From the NCBI RefSeq assembly GCF_017639205.1, contig NZ_CP071139.1:5331501-5395500 (forward strand): DNA of 64,000 nt, given 5' to 3'. Positions 1 to 8,669 of this stretch are shown here, piece after piece. A model generated the notes under the pieces. It searched no databases, was not told where the DNA came from, and saw nothing but the letters and a program-made list of their open reading frames with translations. The translations under genes and the position numbers were made by a program. This DNA is from Streptomyces nojiriensis. GTDB lineage: Bacteria; Actinomycetota; Actinomycetes; Streptomycetales; Streptomycetaceae. Numbering within the stretch: position 1 is the first letter of the stretch; the number at the start of each line of letters is the position of its first letter.

Positions 1-1666
1 GGACATGGCCTTCCAGCTGGACCAGCTGTCGATGACCTTCGTCCTGCTGATCTCCGGGGTGGGCACGCTCATCCACGTGTACTCGATCGGGTACATGGAG
101 CACGACGAGCGCCGCCGCCGCTTCTTCGGCTACCTCAACCTGTTCGTCGCGGCGATGCTGCTGCTGGTCCTCGCCGACAACTACCTGCTGCTGTACTTCG
201 GCTGGGAGGGCGTGGGCCTCGCCTCGTACCTCCTGATCGGCTTCTGGCAGCACAAGCCCAGCGCGGCCACGGCCGCGAAGAAGGCCTTCCTGGTCAACCG
301 CGTCGGCGACATGGGCCTGTCGATCGCGATCATGCTGATGTTCACCACGTTCGGCACCTTCGCCTTCGAGCCGGTGTTCGCCTCCGTGGACAAGACCTCC
401 GAGGGCATGCTGACGGCCATCGGCCTGATGCTGCTGCTGGCCGCCTGCGGCAAGTCGGCCCAGGTCCCGCTGCAGTCCTGGCTCGGGGACGCGATGGAGG
501 GCCCGACCCCGGTCTCGGCCCTGATCCACGCGGCCACCATGGTGACCGCGGGCGTGTACCTGATCGTCCGCTCGGCCGCCGTCTTCAACGGGGCGCCGGA
601 CGCCCAGCTGGTGGTCACCGTCGTGGGCGCGGTCACGCTCCTCTTCGGTGCGATCGTCGGTTGCGCGAAGGACGACATCAAGAAGGCCCTGGCGGGCTCG
701 ACGATGTCGCAGATCGGCTACATGATCCTCGCCGCGGGCCTCGGCCCGATCGGCTACGTCTTCGCGATCATGCACCTGGTGACGCACGGCTTCTTCAAGG
801 CGGGCCTCTTCCTCGGCGCGGGTTCCGTGATGCACGGGATGAACGACGAGGTCGACATGCGCAGGTACGGAGGTCTGCGGAAGTACATGCCGGTCACCTT
901 CGTCACCTTCGGCCTCGGATACCTGGCGATCATCGGCTTCCCGGGCCTGTCCGGCTTCTTCTCCAAGGACATGATCATCGAGGCGGCCTTCGCGAAGGGC
1001 GGCACCGAGGGCTGGATCCTCGGCGGGGTCACCCTGCTGGGCGCCGGCATCACCGCCTTCTACATGACCCGCGTCATGCTCCTCACCTTCTTCGGCGAGA
1101 AGCGCTGGCAGCCGGACGATGCCGGCCACGAGCCGCACCCGCACGAGTCCCCGAAGTCCATGACCATCCCGATGGTCATCCTGGCCTTCGGCTCGGTTTT
1201 CGCCGGAGCCTTCTTCGAGATCGGCGAGCGCTTCCTGAAGTGGCTGGAGCCCGTCACGGGCTACTCGCACGGCAACCCGCCGGTCAGCGCCATGACGGTG
1301 ACCGCGGCCACCATGGTGATGCTCCTCGTCGGCGTCGGCATCGCCTGGGCGATGTACGGCAAGCGCCCCGTCCCGGTCGTCGCCCCGCGCGGCTCGTTCC
1401 TCACCCGGGCGGCACGCAAGGACCTCTACCAGGACGACTTCAACCACGTCGTGCTGGTGCGCGGCGGGGAGCACCTGACCCGCTCGCTCGTGTACCTCGA
1501 CCACAGCGTGGTCGACGGGGTGGTCAACGGGACGGCCGCCTCGGTCGGCGGGCTCTCGGGCCGCCTGCGCAAGCTGCAGAACGGCTACGCCCGCAGCTAC
1601 GCGGTCTCGATGTTCGGGGGCACGGTGGTCCTGATCGCCGCGACCCTGCTGATGAGGGCGGTGTGA
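1..1666 (+). CDS. nuoL: NADH-quinone oxidoreductase subunit L (5'-truncated)
   Basis: Large antiporter-like, proton-pumping membrane subunit of respiratory complex I (NADH to menaquinone). The frame is already open at base 2, and an in-frame ATG at position 5 falls inside the conserved membrane domain, so the true start lies upstream. About 555 residues are visible against roughly 630-650 in the family. Seen: hydrophobic helices throughout, the core stretch WLGDAMEGPTPVSALIHAAT, and KKALAGSTMSQIGYM around the conserved lysine helix. The TGA is one base from the nuoM start, so the genes are translationally linked. It should be the tail of a full nuoA-N operon that starts outside the window. 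Confidence 0.97.
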   Translation, partial: DMAFQLDQLSMTFVLLISGVGTLIHVYSIGYMEHDERRRRFFGYLNLFVAAMLLLVLADNYLLLYFGWEGVGLASYLLIGFWQHKPSAATAAKKAFLVNRVGDMGLSIAIMLMFTTFGTFAFEPVFASVDKTSEGMLTAIGLMLLLAACGKSAQVPLQSWLGDAMEGPTPVSALIHAATMVTAGVYLIVRSAAVFNGAPDAQLVVTVVGAVTLLFGAIVGCAKDDIKKALAGSTMSQIGYMILAAGLGPIGYVFAIMHLVTHGFFKAGLFLGAGSVMHGMNDEVDMRRYGGLRKYMPVTFVTFGLGYLAIIGFPGLSGFFSKDMIIEAAFAKGGTEGWILGGVTLLGAGITAFYMTRVMLLTFFGEKRWQPDDAGHEPHPHESPKSMTIPMVILAFGSVFAGAFFEIGERFLKWLEPVTGYSHGNPPVSAMTVTAATMVMLLVGVGIAWAMYGKRPVPVVAPRGSFLTRAARKDLYQDDFNHVVLVRGGEHLTRSLVYLDHSVVDGVVNGTAASVGGLSGRLRKLQNGYARSYAVSMFGGTVVLIAATLLMRAV

Positions 1667-1667
1667 A

Positions 1668-3269
1668 ATGAGTTTCCCGCTTCTGACGGTGACGGCCGCG
1701 GTCCCCGCGGTCGGCGCGGTCCTGACGGCGGCCGTACCGGCCGCCCGCAGGACCGCCGCCAAGTGGCTCGCGCTGCTCTTCTCGCTGGCGACACTGGCCC
1801 TGGCCGTGCTCGTCGCGGTCCGCTTCGACCCGAGCGGTGACCGCTACCAGCTCACCGAATCCCGGCCCTGGATCGCCGACTTCGGCGTCCGCTACGAACT
1901 GGGCGTGGACGGGATCGGGGTGGTGCTCATCGGGCTCACCGCGCTGCTGATCCCCTTCGTGATCGCGGCCGGCTGGCACGACGCCGACCCCCTGGAGACC
2001 AAGAGCTCCCGGTGGCGGCCGACCCAGGGCTTCTTCGCCCTGATCCTGATGGTCGAGGCGATGGTGATCATCTCCTTCGAGGCCACCGACGTCTTCCTCT
2101 TCTACATCTTCTTCGAAGCCATGCTCATCCCGATGTACTTCCTCATCGGCGGCTTCGGGGACCGGGCCCACGGTGGCTCCGAGGAGAACGCGGCCACGCA
2201 GCGCTCGTACGCGGCGGTCAAGTTCCTCCTCTACAACCTGGTCGGCGGCCTGATCATGCTGGCGGCCGTCATCGGCCTCTACGTGGTCGCGGGGAACTTC
2301 TCTCTCCAGGAGATCACCGCAGCCCGCGCCGCGGGCACGCTCGACATGTCCACCAACACCGAGCGGCTGCTGTTCCTCGGGTTCTTCTTCGCCTTCGCGA
2401 TCAAGGCCCCGCTGTGGCCGCTGCACACCTGGCTGCCGAACGCGATGGGCGAGTCCACCGCCCCGGTCGCCGTACTCATCACCGCCGTCGTCGACAAGGT
2501 CGGCACCTTCGCGATGCTCCGCTTCTGCCTCGGGCTCTTCCCCGACGCCAGCAAGTGGGCCACGCCGGTGATCCTCGTCCTGGCCCTGATCAGCATCGTC
2601 TACGGCGCGCTGGTCGCGGTCGGCCAGCGGGACATCAAGCGGCTGGTCGCCTACGCCTCGATCTCGCACTTCGGCTTCATCATCCTGGGCATCTTCGCGA
2701 TGACCTCCCAGGGCCAGTCCGGCGCCACCCTCTACATGGTCAACCACGGCCTGTCGACGGCGGCGCTGATGCTGGTGGCCGGCTTCCTGATCTCGCGGCG
2801 CGGCTCGCGGCTCATCGCCGACTACGGCGGTGTCCAGAAGGTCGCCCCGGTCCTCGCCGGCACCTTCCTGATCGGCGGCCTCGCCACCCTCTCGCTGCCG
2901 GGCCTCGCGCCCTTCGTCAGTGAGTTCCTGGTCCTGGTCGGCACGTTCGCCCGGTACCCGGCCGTCGGCATCATCGCCACCACCGGCATCGTGCTCGCCG
3001 CGCTCTACACCCTGGTGCTCTACCAGCGCACGATGACCGGCCCGGTGAAGGAGGAGGTCCGCACCATGCCGGACCTGCGCCTGCGGGAGGTCCTGGTGGT
3101 CGCCCCGCTGATCGCCCTGCTGATCGGGCTGGGCGTCTACCCGAAGGTGCTCACCGACATCGTCAACCCGGCGGTCGAGCACACCATGTCGGACGTGAAG
3201 CAGACGGACCCGCAGCCCGAGGTCGACGTCGAAGCCGAGCACGCCAAGAATGGGGAGGTGGCGAAGTGA
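1668..3269 (+). CDS. nuoM: NADH-quinone oxidoreductase subunit M
   Basis: Second antiporter-like subunit of complex I, in the cytoplasmic membrane. The 533 residues match the usual length of the family. Seen: many transmembrane segments, FYIFFEAMLIPMYFLIGGFG near residue 150, PLWPLHTWLPNAMGESTAPV near 250, and the lysine-helix stretch RDIKRLVAYASISHFGF near 325. The ATG lies one base after the nuoL stop. The C-terminus is a charged tail rich in Glu and Lys. The last four bases overlap the nuoN GTG start (GTGA), as expected for a tightly coupled operon. Confidence 0.97.
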   Translation: MSFPLLTVTAAVPAVGAVLTAAVPAARRTAAKWLALLFSLATLALAVLVAVRFDPSGDRYQLTESRPWIADFGVRYELGVDGIGVVLIGLTALLIPFVIAAGWHDADPLETKSSRWRPTQGFFALILMVEAMVIISFEATDVFLFYIFFEAMLIPMYFLIGGFGDRAHGGSEENAATQRSYAAVKFLLYNLVGGLIMLAAVIGLYVVAGNFSLQEITAARAAGTLDMSTNTERLLFLGFFFAFAIKAPLWPLHTWLPNAMGESTAPVAVLITAVVDKVGTFAMLRFCLGLFPDASKWATPVILVLALISIVYGALVAVGQRDIKRLVAYASISHFGFIILGIFAMTSQGQSGATLYMVNHGLSTAALMLVAGFLISRRGSRLIADYGGVQKVAPVLAGTFLIGGLATLSLPGLAPFVSEFLVLVGTFARYPAVGIIATTGIVLAALYTLVLYQRTMTGPVKEEVRTMPDLRLREVLVVAPLIALLIGLGVYPKVLTDIVNPAVEHTMSDVKQTDPQPEVDVEAEHAKNGEVAK

Positions 3270-4921
3270 GCACGCTGACTTCCGCCCACAGCCTGTGGAC
3301 ACTGGCGGCCGAGGCACCGGCCGAACGGATCCCGGCACCGACCATCGAGTACGCACAGCTCGCGCCCACGCTGATCGTGGTGGGCGCGGCGGTGCTAGGG
3401 ATCCTCGTCGAGGCCTTCGTGCCCCGCAAGTCCCGTTACTACGTCCAGGTGTTCCTCGCCCTCGCCGCGCTGGCCTCGGCCTTCGCCGCGGTCGTCGGCC
3501 TCGCGGCCGGCGGGTACGGGTCCGGCAAGGCGCACATCGCCGCGATGGGCGCCGTCGCCGTGGACGGCCCGGCGCTCTTCCTGCAGGGCACCATCCTGCT
3601 GGCCTCGGTCGTGGCGGTCTTCACCTTCGCCGAGCGGCGGCTGGACCCCGCGGCGCACGGAAACCGGGTGGACTCCTTCGCCGCCCAGGCGGCGTCCGTG
3701 CCGGGCAGCGACAGCGAGAAGGCCGCCGTCAAGGCGGGCTTCACCACCACCGAGGTCTTCCCGCTGGCCCTGTTCGCGATCGCCGGCATGCTGATCTTCC
3801 CGGCGGCCAACGACCTGCTGACGCTGTTCATCGCCCTCGAGGTCTTCTCCCTCCCGCTGTACCTGCTCTGCGCCGTCGCCCGCCGCCAGCGGCTGATGTC
3901 GCAGGAAGCCGCGGTGAAGTACTTCCTCCTGGGTGCCTTCTCCTCCGCCTTCCTCCTCTTCGGCATCGCGCTGCTCTACGGGTACGCGGGCTCGGTCTCG
4001 TACGCGGTGATCGCAGACGTGGTCGACGGCACGGTCGCGAAGATCGACCCGGCGCTGGCCTCCACCATGGGCAATGACGCGCTGCTGCTGATCGGCGGCG
4101 CGCTGATCCTGATGGGCCTGCTCTTCAAGGTCGGCGCGGTCCCCTTCCACATGTGGACCCCGGACGTCTACCAGGGCGCCCCGACCCCGGTCACCGGTTT
4201 CATGGCGGCGGCGACCAAGGTGGCCGCCTTCGGCGCCCTCCTGCGCCTCCTCTACGTCGTCCTGCCGGGGCTGCGCTGGGACTGGCGTCCGGTGATGTGG
4301 GCGGTGGCCATCGTCACCATGCTCGCGGGTGCGGTGATCGCCGTGACCCAGACGGACGTCAAGCGGCTGCTCGCCTACTCCTCGATCGCGCACGCGGGCT
4401 TCATCCTGGCCGGTGTGATCGCGACCTCGGCGCAGGGCGTCCAGTCCGTCCTCTTCTACCTGGCCGCCTACTCCTTCGTGACGATCGGCGCCTTCGCGGT
4501 GGTCACGCTGGTGCGCGACGCGGGCGGCGAGGCCACGCACCTGTCCAAGTGGGCCGGGCTCGGCCGGCGTTCGCCGCTGACGGCGGCCGTCTTCGCGGTG
4601 TTCCTGCTCGCCTTCGCGGGCATCCCGCTCACCTCCGGCTTCACGGGCAAGTTCGCCGTGTTCAGTGCGGCGGCGGAGAGCGGCGCCGGGGTGCTGGTCG
4701 TGGTCGGTGTGATCTCGTCCGCGATCGCCGCGTTCTTCTACATCCGGGTGATCGTCCTGATGTTCTTCAGCGAGCCGAAGGCCGACGGCCCGACGGTGGC
4801 GGTCCCCTCGCCGCTGACGATGACCACCATCGCGGTGGGCGTCGCCGTCACCCTGGTCCTGGGCCTCGCCCCGCAGTACTTCCTGGACCTGGCGGGGCAG
4901 GCGAGCACCTTCGTCCGCTGA
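3266..4921 (+). CDS. nuoN: NADH-quinone oxidoreductase subunit N
   Basis: Third antiporter-like membrane subunit of complex I and last gene of this operon. It has 551 residues with hydrophobic helices over its whole length. Diagnostic segments are PFHMWTPDVYQGAPTPVTGF near residue 295 and TDVKRLLAYSSIAHAGFILA near 370. The GTG start sits inside the nuoM stop (GTGA), so translation is coupled. A strong hairpin begins 19 bases after the stop. A second nuoN copy in this window (39385-40917) shares the family but differs clearly in sequence. Confidence 0.97.
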   Translation: MSTLTSAHSLWTLAAEAPAERIPAPTIEYAQLAPTLIVVGAAVLGILVEAFVPRKSRYYVQVFLALAALASAFAAVVGLAAGGYGSGKAHIAAMGAVAVDGPALFLQGTILLASVVAVFTFAERRLDPAAHGNRVDSFAAQAASVPGSDSEKAAVKAGFTTTEVFPLALFAIAGMLIFPAANDLLTLFIALEVFSLPLYLLCAVARRQRLMSQEAAVKYFLLGAFSSAFLLFGIALLYGYAGSVSYAVIADVVDGTVAKIDPALASTMGNDALLLIGGALILMGLLFKVGAVPFHMWTPDVYQGAPTPVTGFMAAATKVAAFGALLRLLYVVLPGLRWDWRPVMWAVAIVTMLAGAVIAVTQTDVKRLLAYSSIAHAGFILAGVIATSAQGVQSVLFYLAAYSFVTIGAFAVVTLVRDAGGEATHLSKWAGLGRRSPLTAAVFAVFLLAFAGIPLTSGFTGKFAVFSAAAESGAGVLVVVGVISSAIAAFFYIRVIVLMFFSEPKADGPTVAVPSPLTMTTIAVGVAVTLVLGLAPQYFLDLAGQASTFVR

Positions 4922-4940
4922 CCGGTCCGGCCCGGAGGAA

Positions 4941-4970
4941 GGGCCCGGCTCCCCTTGGGGAGCCGGGCCC
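4941..4970 (+). terminator. Hairpin terminator after nuoN
   Basis: Perfect 14-base inverted repeat (GGGCCCGGCTCCCC, loop TT, then its complement) starting 19 bases after the nuoN stop. There is no T-run, which is normal for streptomycete terminators. Confidence 0.85.
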
Positions 4971-5035
4971 TTCGCCCGTTGCGCGGGGCTCCTTCTCCGG
5001 ACGGTCGTGGAAGATCCCCGTCCGGACGCGGCCTG

Positions 5036-5198
5036 GGTCGTCTCTTTCGGATCTTGTCGGCCGAGCCCGCGGCGTCCGGTGCCGTAGATGGCAAGGCGGA
5101 GGGGCGTGCCGTGTACTGGACGTACTCGGGTGCCCCGACAACGCGGCCAGGTGCGGTGCCGGGCGTCGCGGGCCCGGCAAGATCCGGAAGAGACGGCC
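5036..5198. repeat. 163-bp near-palindromic element (MITE-like)
   Basis: The outer arms (about 5036-5091 and 5147-5198) are imperfect inverted repeats. Read inward, both begin GG(T/C)CGTCTCTT(T/C)CGGATCTTG(T/C)CGG and continue with a shared GCCCGCG(G/A)CG(T/C)CCGG. The 55-base centre is itself partly palindromic (GGGGCGTGCC facing GGGTGCCCC), so the whole unit could fold into one long hairpin. It lies between convergent genes and its right end touches the stop codon of the minus-strand gene. It has no credible ORF. The form suggests a small dispersed non-autonomous element or a bidirectional terminator; copies elsewhere in the genome cannot be seen here. Confidence 0.7.
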
Positions 5199-5809
5199 TA
5201 GTGGCCGTGCGGGTGGGCGGCGGCCGGCTTGCCCGGGGTGGGGGCCTTCTTCGGGCAGGTCAGCGCCGGGTTCCAGTTGTGGAAGCGGCCGGCCGGGTTC
5301 TCCTTGTACGCCCACATGTGCAGGTCGTAGTGCTTGGGCATGCCCGCCCAGTGGCCGGGCATCGGCCCGTCGAAGGGGAGGCCGAACATGCTCGGCCGGT
5401 CGTCGCTGGTCTTCAGGTCCTGGTCCCGGTCGGTCGACATCCACTCCACCGTCTCGAGCCTGCGGCGGCCGTTGCGGTCCTTGTCCTTGCTGTAGAGGAG
5501 CGCGGTCGGCCTGGCGGGGTCCATCGAACCCCAGTTGGCCTGCTTCACGTAGTGGTAGCCCATGGCGCCCACCCCGAACGGGTTGGTCATGCACGCCTCG
5601 CCGTGCGGGACGTACCCGTCCTTGAGCGCCGCCCGCTCGTCCGCGTACTTGGCCGTCACCGCGATCGCCGTGGCCATGTCCCGCATGGCCTGCTTGTTCC
5701 GCGGGTCGGGCGCGGGACCCTCCACTCCGTGCGCCGGGACCACGGCGGCCAGGCCCAGCGACACGGCGGCGGCGATCACGAGGGCGGTCTTGCGGACATC
5801 GGGGGACAT
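5198..5809 (-). CDS. Conserved secreted protein of unknown function
   Basis: 203 residues with a clear signal peptide (MSPDVRKTALVIAAAVSLGL, then AAVVPAHG and a likely cut near residue 28). The mature part carries conserved-looking histidine and aromatic motifs: GAMGYHYVKQANWG near residue 82, DQDLKTSDDRPSMFG near 130, and PMPGHWAGMPKHYDLHMW near 150. It ends in a His/Pro tail (HPHGH) that could bind metal. I recognise a widespread family of uncharacterised secreted proteins with this MPGH...HYDLH signature, but know of no assigned function. The ATG is preceded by AGGAGT. It is transcribed alone, and its stop codon touches the palindromic element. Confidence 0.85.
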   Translation of the reverse strand: MSPDVRKTALVIAAAVSLGLAAVVPAHGVEGPAPDPRNKQAMRDMATAIAVTAKYADERAALKDGYVPHGEACMTNPFGVGAMGYHYVKQANWGSMDPARPTALLYSKDKDRNGRRRLETVEWMSTDRDQDLKTSDDRPSMFGLPFDGPMPGHWAGMPKHYDLHMWAYKENPAGRFHNWNPALTCPKKAPTPGKPAAAHPHGH

Positions 5810-5922
5810 GGGGACTCCTGCCGTCGACGGGCTTTCGTCCACCATCCCGGCGCCCCGCGGGCCCTGCACGCCGCGGACCCCCGAACGGGGGTCCGGCACC
5901 GCCGCCTGACACCGCGTGAGGG

Positions 5923-8658
5923 TCAGGCCGCACGCCCCGCGTACGCGCGGACGTCCGCGTCCGGGTCCGAGACCGCCGTGGTGAGGGCCGCCCGGGCCTC
6001 CGGGGTGTCCCGATGCGCCAGCAGGGCGAGGACCGCGGCCTTGCGGACGTCCGCGTTGGCGTCGGCCAGGGCCTTCGCCAGAGCCGGTACCGCCGCGGCC
6101 GGGGCGGCCGCGGACAGTCCGGCCGCCGCCCCCGCCCGGACCTGCCAGGCCGCGTCGGCAAGGGCAGCCACCGCGGTACGGGCGTACCCGCCAGGGCAGC
6201 CGACCGAGGCCAGCGCGCCCAGCGCGGCGCCCCGAACCAGCGGGTCCGGGTCGGCCAGCAGCGGGTCCAGCGGGGCCGGGGCCGGGGCGTGCACCGAGGC
6301 CAGTCCCTTGGCCACCGCCACCCGGACCTCGCGGGCCGGATCCGCGGCCGCCGCGGCCAGCTCCGGGACGGCGTCCACCGAGACCAGTGCGCGGACCGCG
6401 TGGATGCGGACCTCCGGGTCGGTGTCGGCCAGCGAGGCGGCGTACAGCTCCGCGTCGCCGAGCCGCAGCGCCCGCAGGGCTTCGAGCGCGGCGGAGCGCA
6501 CCGCGGGGTCGGGCACGGCGAGGGCGGCGCGCAGGCCCGTGCCCAGCTCCGGCCCGCCCGGCAGGACCTCCACGAGCTCGCGCAGCGCGGCCGCGGCGGC
6601 CGCCCGTACGACCGGGGCGGCGTCGGCCAGGCGTGCGGCCAGCGCCGGCCCGGCGCCGGCCGGGACGGTCTCGCCGAGCGCGGCCACGGCCGCGGCCCGT
6701 ACCGCCGGATCGGGGTCGGCCAGATAGGGCGTGAGGGCGGCCAGGTCGGGCGACTCCTCGGCCAGGGCGAGCAGTTCCAGGATCCGCGGCGAGGAAGCGG
6801 AGCCGTGCGCGGGCGCGGGTACCGCGTCCGGGCCGTCCGGGCCGTCCGGGGCCGGGGAGGCCTGCGCGCGGGCCGCCGGGGCCGCCTCCCGGGGGCCCGC
6901 CGTGGCCACCGGGACCAGGCCGACCTCGCCCAGGTGCCGTGCGGGGCCGCCGGCCGGGGCGAACCCGTCGACCGGCACCAGGTACGGCTCCACCGGCCGG
7001 GCGGTGAACTCCATCGCCCCCGAGGCCGATTTGCGCAGGTCCAGGTGGTGCAGCCAGCCCGTGTCGTCGCGCTCCGGGTGGTCGAGACGCTCGTGGTAGA
7101 GGCCCCAGCGGGACTCGGTACGGGCCAGCGAGGAGCGGGCCGCCATCTCCGCGCAGTCCCGGATGAAGGACACCTCCGCGCACCGCATCAGCTCGTGCGC
7201 GGTCCTCGCCCCCATCTCCGCGATCTCACCGGTCATCCGGTCGAAGGCCGCCACGGCGAGCGAGAGCTTCGCGCCCGTCTTCGGCGGGGCCACGTAGTCG
7301 TTGACGAACCGGCGCAGCTTGTACTCCACCTGCGGCTGCGGCGGCCCCTCCGGATGGCGCAGGGGCCGGTAGATCAGCTCGTGGGCCGCCGCCAGCTGGT
7401 CGGCCGGCAGCGCGCCCTCGTACGCCGTGTACCGGGCCGCGTCCCCGCCCGCCAGATCGCCGAAGACGAACGCCCCGATCATGTAGTTGTGCGGTACGGA
7501 CGCCAGGTCCCCGGCCGCGTACAGCCGCGGCACGGTGGTGCGGGCGTGGTCGTCGACGCGGACGCCGGACGCCGAGTGGCCGCCGCACAGTCCGATCTCC
7601 GAGATGTGCATCTCGACGTCGTGGGTGCGGTAGTCGTGGCCGCGGCCCGCGTGGAAGGTGCCGCGGGTCGGCCGCTCGGTGGTGTGCAGGATGGACTCCA
7701 GGGAGGCCACCGACTCCTCCGGGAGGTGGCTGAGCTTGAGGTACACCGGCCCCCGGTCCGAGGCGAGTTCGGCGGCGAACTCGGCCATCATCTGCCCCGA
7801 CCAGTAGTCGGAGTCGACGAAGCGTTCGCCGTGCCGGTTGACCTGGTAGCCGCCGAAGGGGTTCGCCACGTACGCGCACGCCGGGCCGTTGTAGTCCTTG
7901 ATCAGCGGGTTGATCTGGAAGCACTCGATCCCGGTCAGCGCGGCGCCCGCGTGATAGGCCATGGCGTAGCCGTCACCGGCGTTCGTCGGGTTCTCGTACG
8001 TGCCGTACAGGTAACCGGAGGCCGGCAGACCGAGCCGTCCGCACGGGCCCGTCGCCAGGATCACCGCCCCCGCGCGCACGGTCACGAAGGCGCCGGTGCG
8101 GGTGTTGAAGGCGGCCGCGCCGATCGCCCGGCCGTCCTCGGGCGAGGTCAGCACCCGTACCGGCATCACCCGGTTCTCGATCCGGATCCGCTCGCGCATC
8201 TCGCGGCGCCGCAGCTGCCGGTACAGGACCTTCTTGACGTCCTTGCCCTCGGGCATGGGCAGCACGTACGAGCCCGAGCGGTGCACCTGGCGCACCGCGT
8301 ACTCGCCGTGCTCGTCCTTCTCGAACTTCACCCCGTACGACTCCAGGCGCTGCACCATCGCGAACCCGCGGGTGGCGGTCTGGCGGACCGTGGACTGGTC
8401 GACGATGCCGTCGTTGGCGCGGGTGATCTCGGCGACGTAGTCGTCGGGCTCGGCGCGGCCGGGGACGACGGCGTTGTTGACCCCGTCCATCCCCATGGCG
8501 AGCGCCCCGGAGTGACGGACGTGCGCCTTCTCCAGGAGCAGGACCCGCGCGCCCCGCTCGGCGGCGGTCAGCGCCGCCATCGTGCCGGCGGTGCCGCCGC
8601 CGATGACGAGGACGTCGCAGGAGAGTTCCTCGGCGTCGCCGATGGCGGGGATGTCCAT
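5923..8658 (-). CDS. AprA-like FAD oxidoreductase fused to HEAT repeats
   Basis: 911 residues. The N-terminal 560 or so form a fumarate-reductase-superfamily flavoprotein: FAD dinucleotide motif GGGTAG at 20-25 and a later ATGPCGRLG. Instead of the covalent-FAD motif of SdhA/FrdA it has RHSGALAMGMDGVNN near 49, which resembles adenylylsulfate reductase alpha (AprA), as does IKDYNGPACAYVANPFGG. An Ala/Pro linker (about 580-635) leads to eight or nine HEAT repeats with the recurrent DPD..VRAAA pattern, a likely protein-docking scaffold. It is the last gene of a six-gene cluster with a dicluster ferredoxin (possible AprB equivalent) and an ABC importer. The substrate is unknown. Calling it succinate dehydrogenase would be wrong on context. 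Confidence 0.85.
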   Translation of the reverse strand: MDIPAIGDAEELSCDVLVIGGGTAGTMAALTAAERGARVLLLEKAHVRHSGALAMGMDGVNNAVVPGRAEPDDYVAEITRANDGIVDQSTVRQTATRGFAMVQRLESYGVKFEKDEHGEYAVRQVHRSGSYVLPMPEGKDVKKVLYRQLRRREMRERIRIENRVMPVRVLTSPEDGRAIGAAAFNTRTGAFVTVRAGAVILATGPCGRLGLPASGYLYGTYENPTNAGDGYAMAYHAGAALTGIECFQINPLIKDYNGPACAYVANPFGGYQVNRHGERFVDSDYWSGQMMAEFAAELASDRGPVYLKLSHLPEESVASLESILHTTERPTRGTFHAGRGHDYRTHDVEMHISEIGLCGGHSASGVRVDDHARTTVPRLYAAGDLASVPHNYMIGAFVFGDLAGGDAARYTAYEGALPADQLAAAHELIYRPLRHPEGPPQPQVEYKLRRFVNDYVAPPKTGAKLSLAVAAFDRMTGEIAEMGARTAHELMRCAEVSFIRDCAEMAARSSLARTESRWGLYHERLDHPERDDTGWLHHLDLRKSASGAMEFTARPVEPYLVPVDGFAPAGGPARHLGEVGLVPVATAGPREAAPAARAQASPAPDGPDGPDAVPAPAHGSASSPRILELLALAEESPDLAALTPYLADPDPAVRAAAVAALGETVPAGAGPALAARLADAAPVVRAAAAAALRELVEVLPGGPELGTGLRAALAVPDPAVRSAALEALRALRLGDAELYAASLADTDPEVRIHAVRALVSVDAVPELAAAAADPAREVRVAVAKGLASVHAPAPAPLDPLLADPDPLVRGAALGALASVGCPGGYARTAVAALADAAWQVRAGAAAGLSAAAPAAAVPALAKALADANADVRKAAVLALLAHRDTPEARAALTTAVSDPDADVRAYAGRAA

Positions 8659-8669
8659 GGTGCGGCCCT

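Noticed and set aside
5923..8658. Succinate dehydrogenase/fumarate reductase alpha subunit
   Set aside because: The covalent-FAD histidine motif is replaced by an AprA-like RHSGALAMG, there is no SdhB/C/D neighbour, and HEAT repeats follow.
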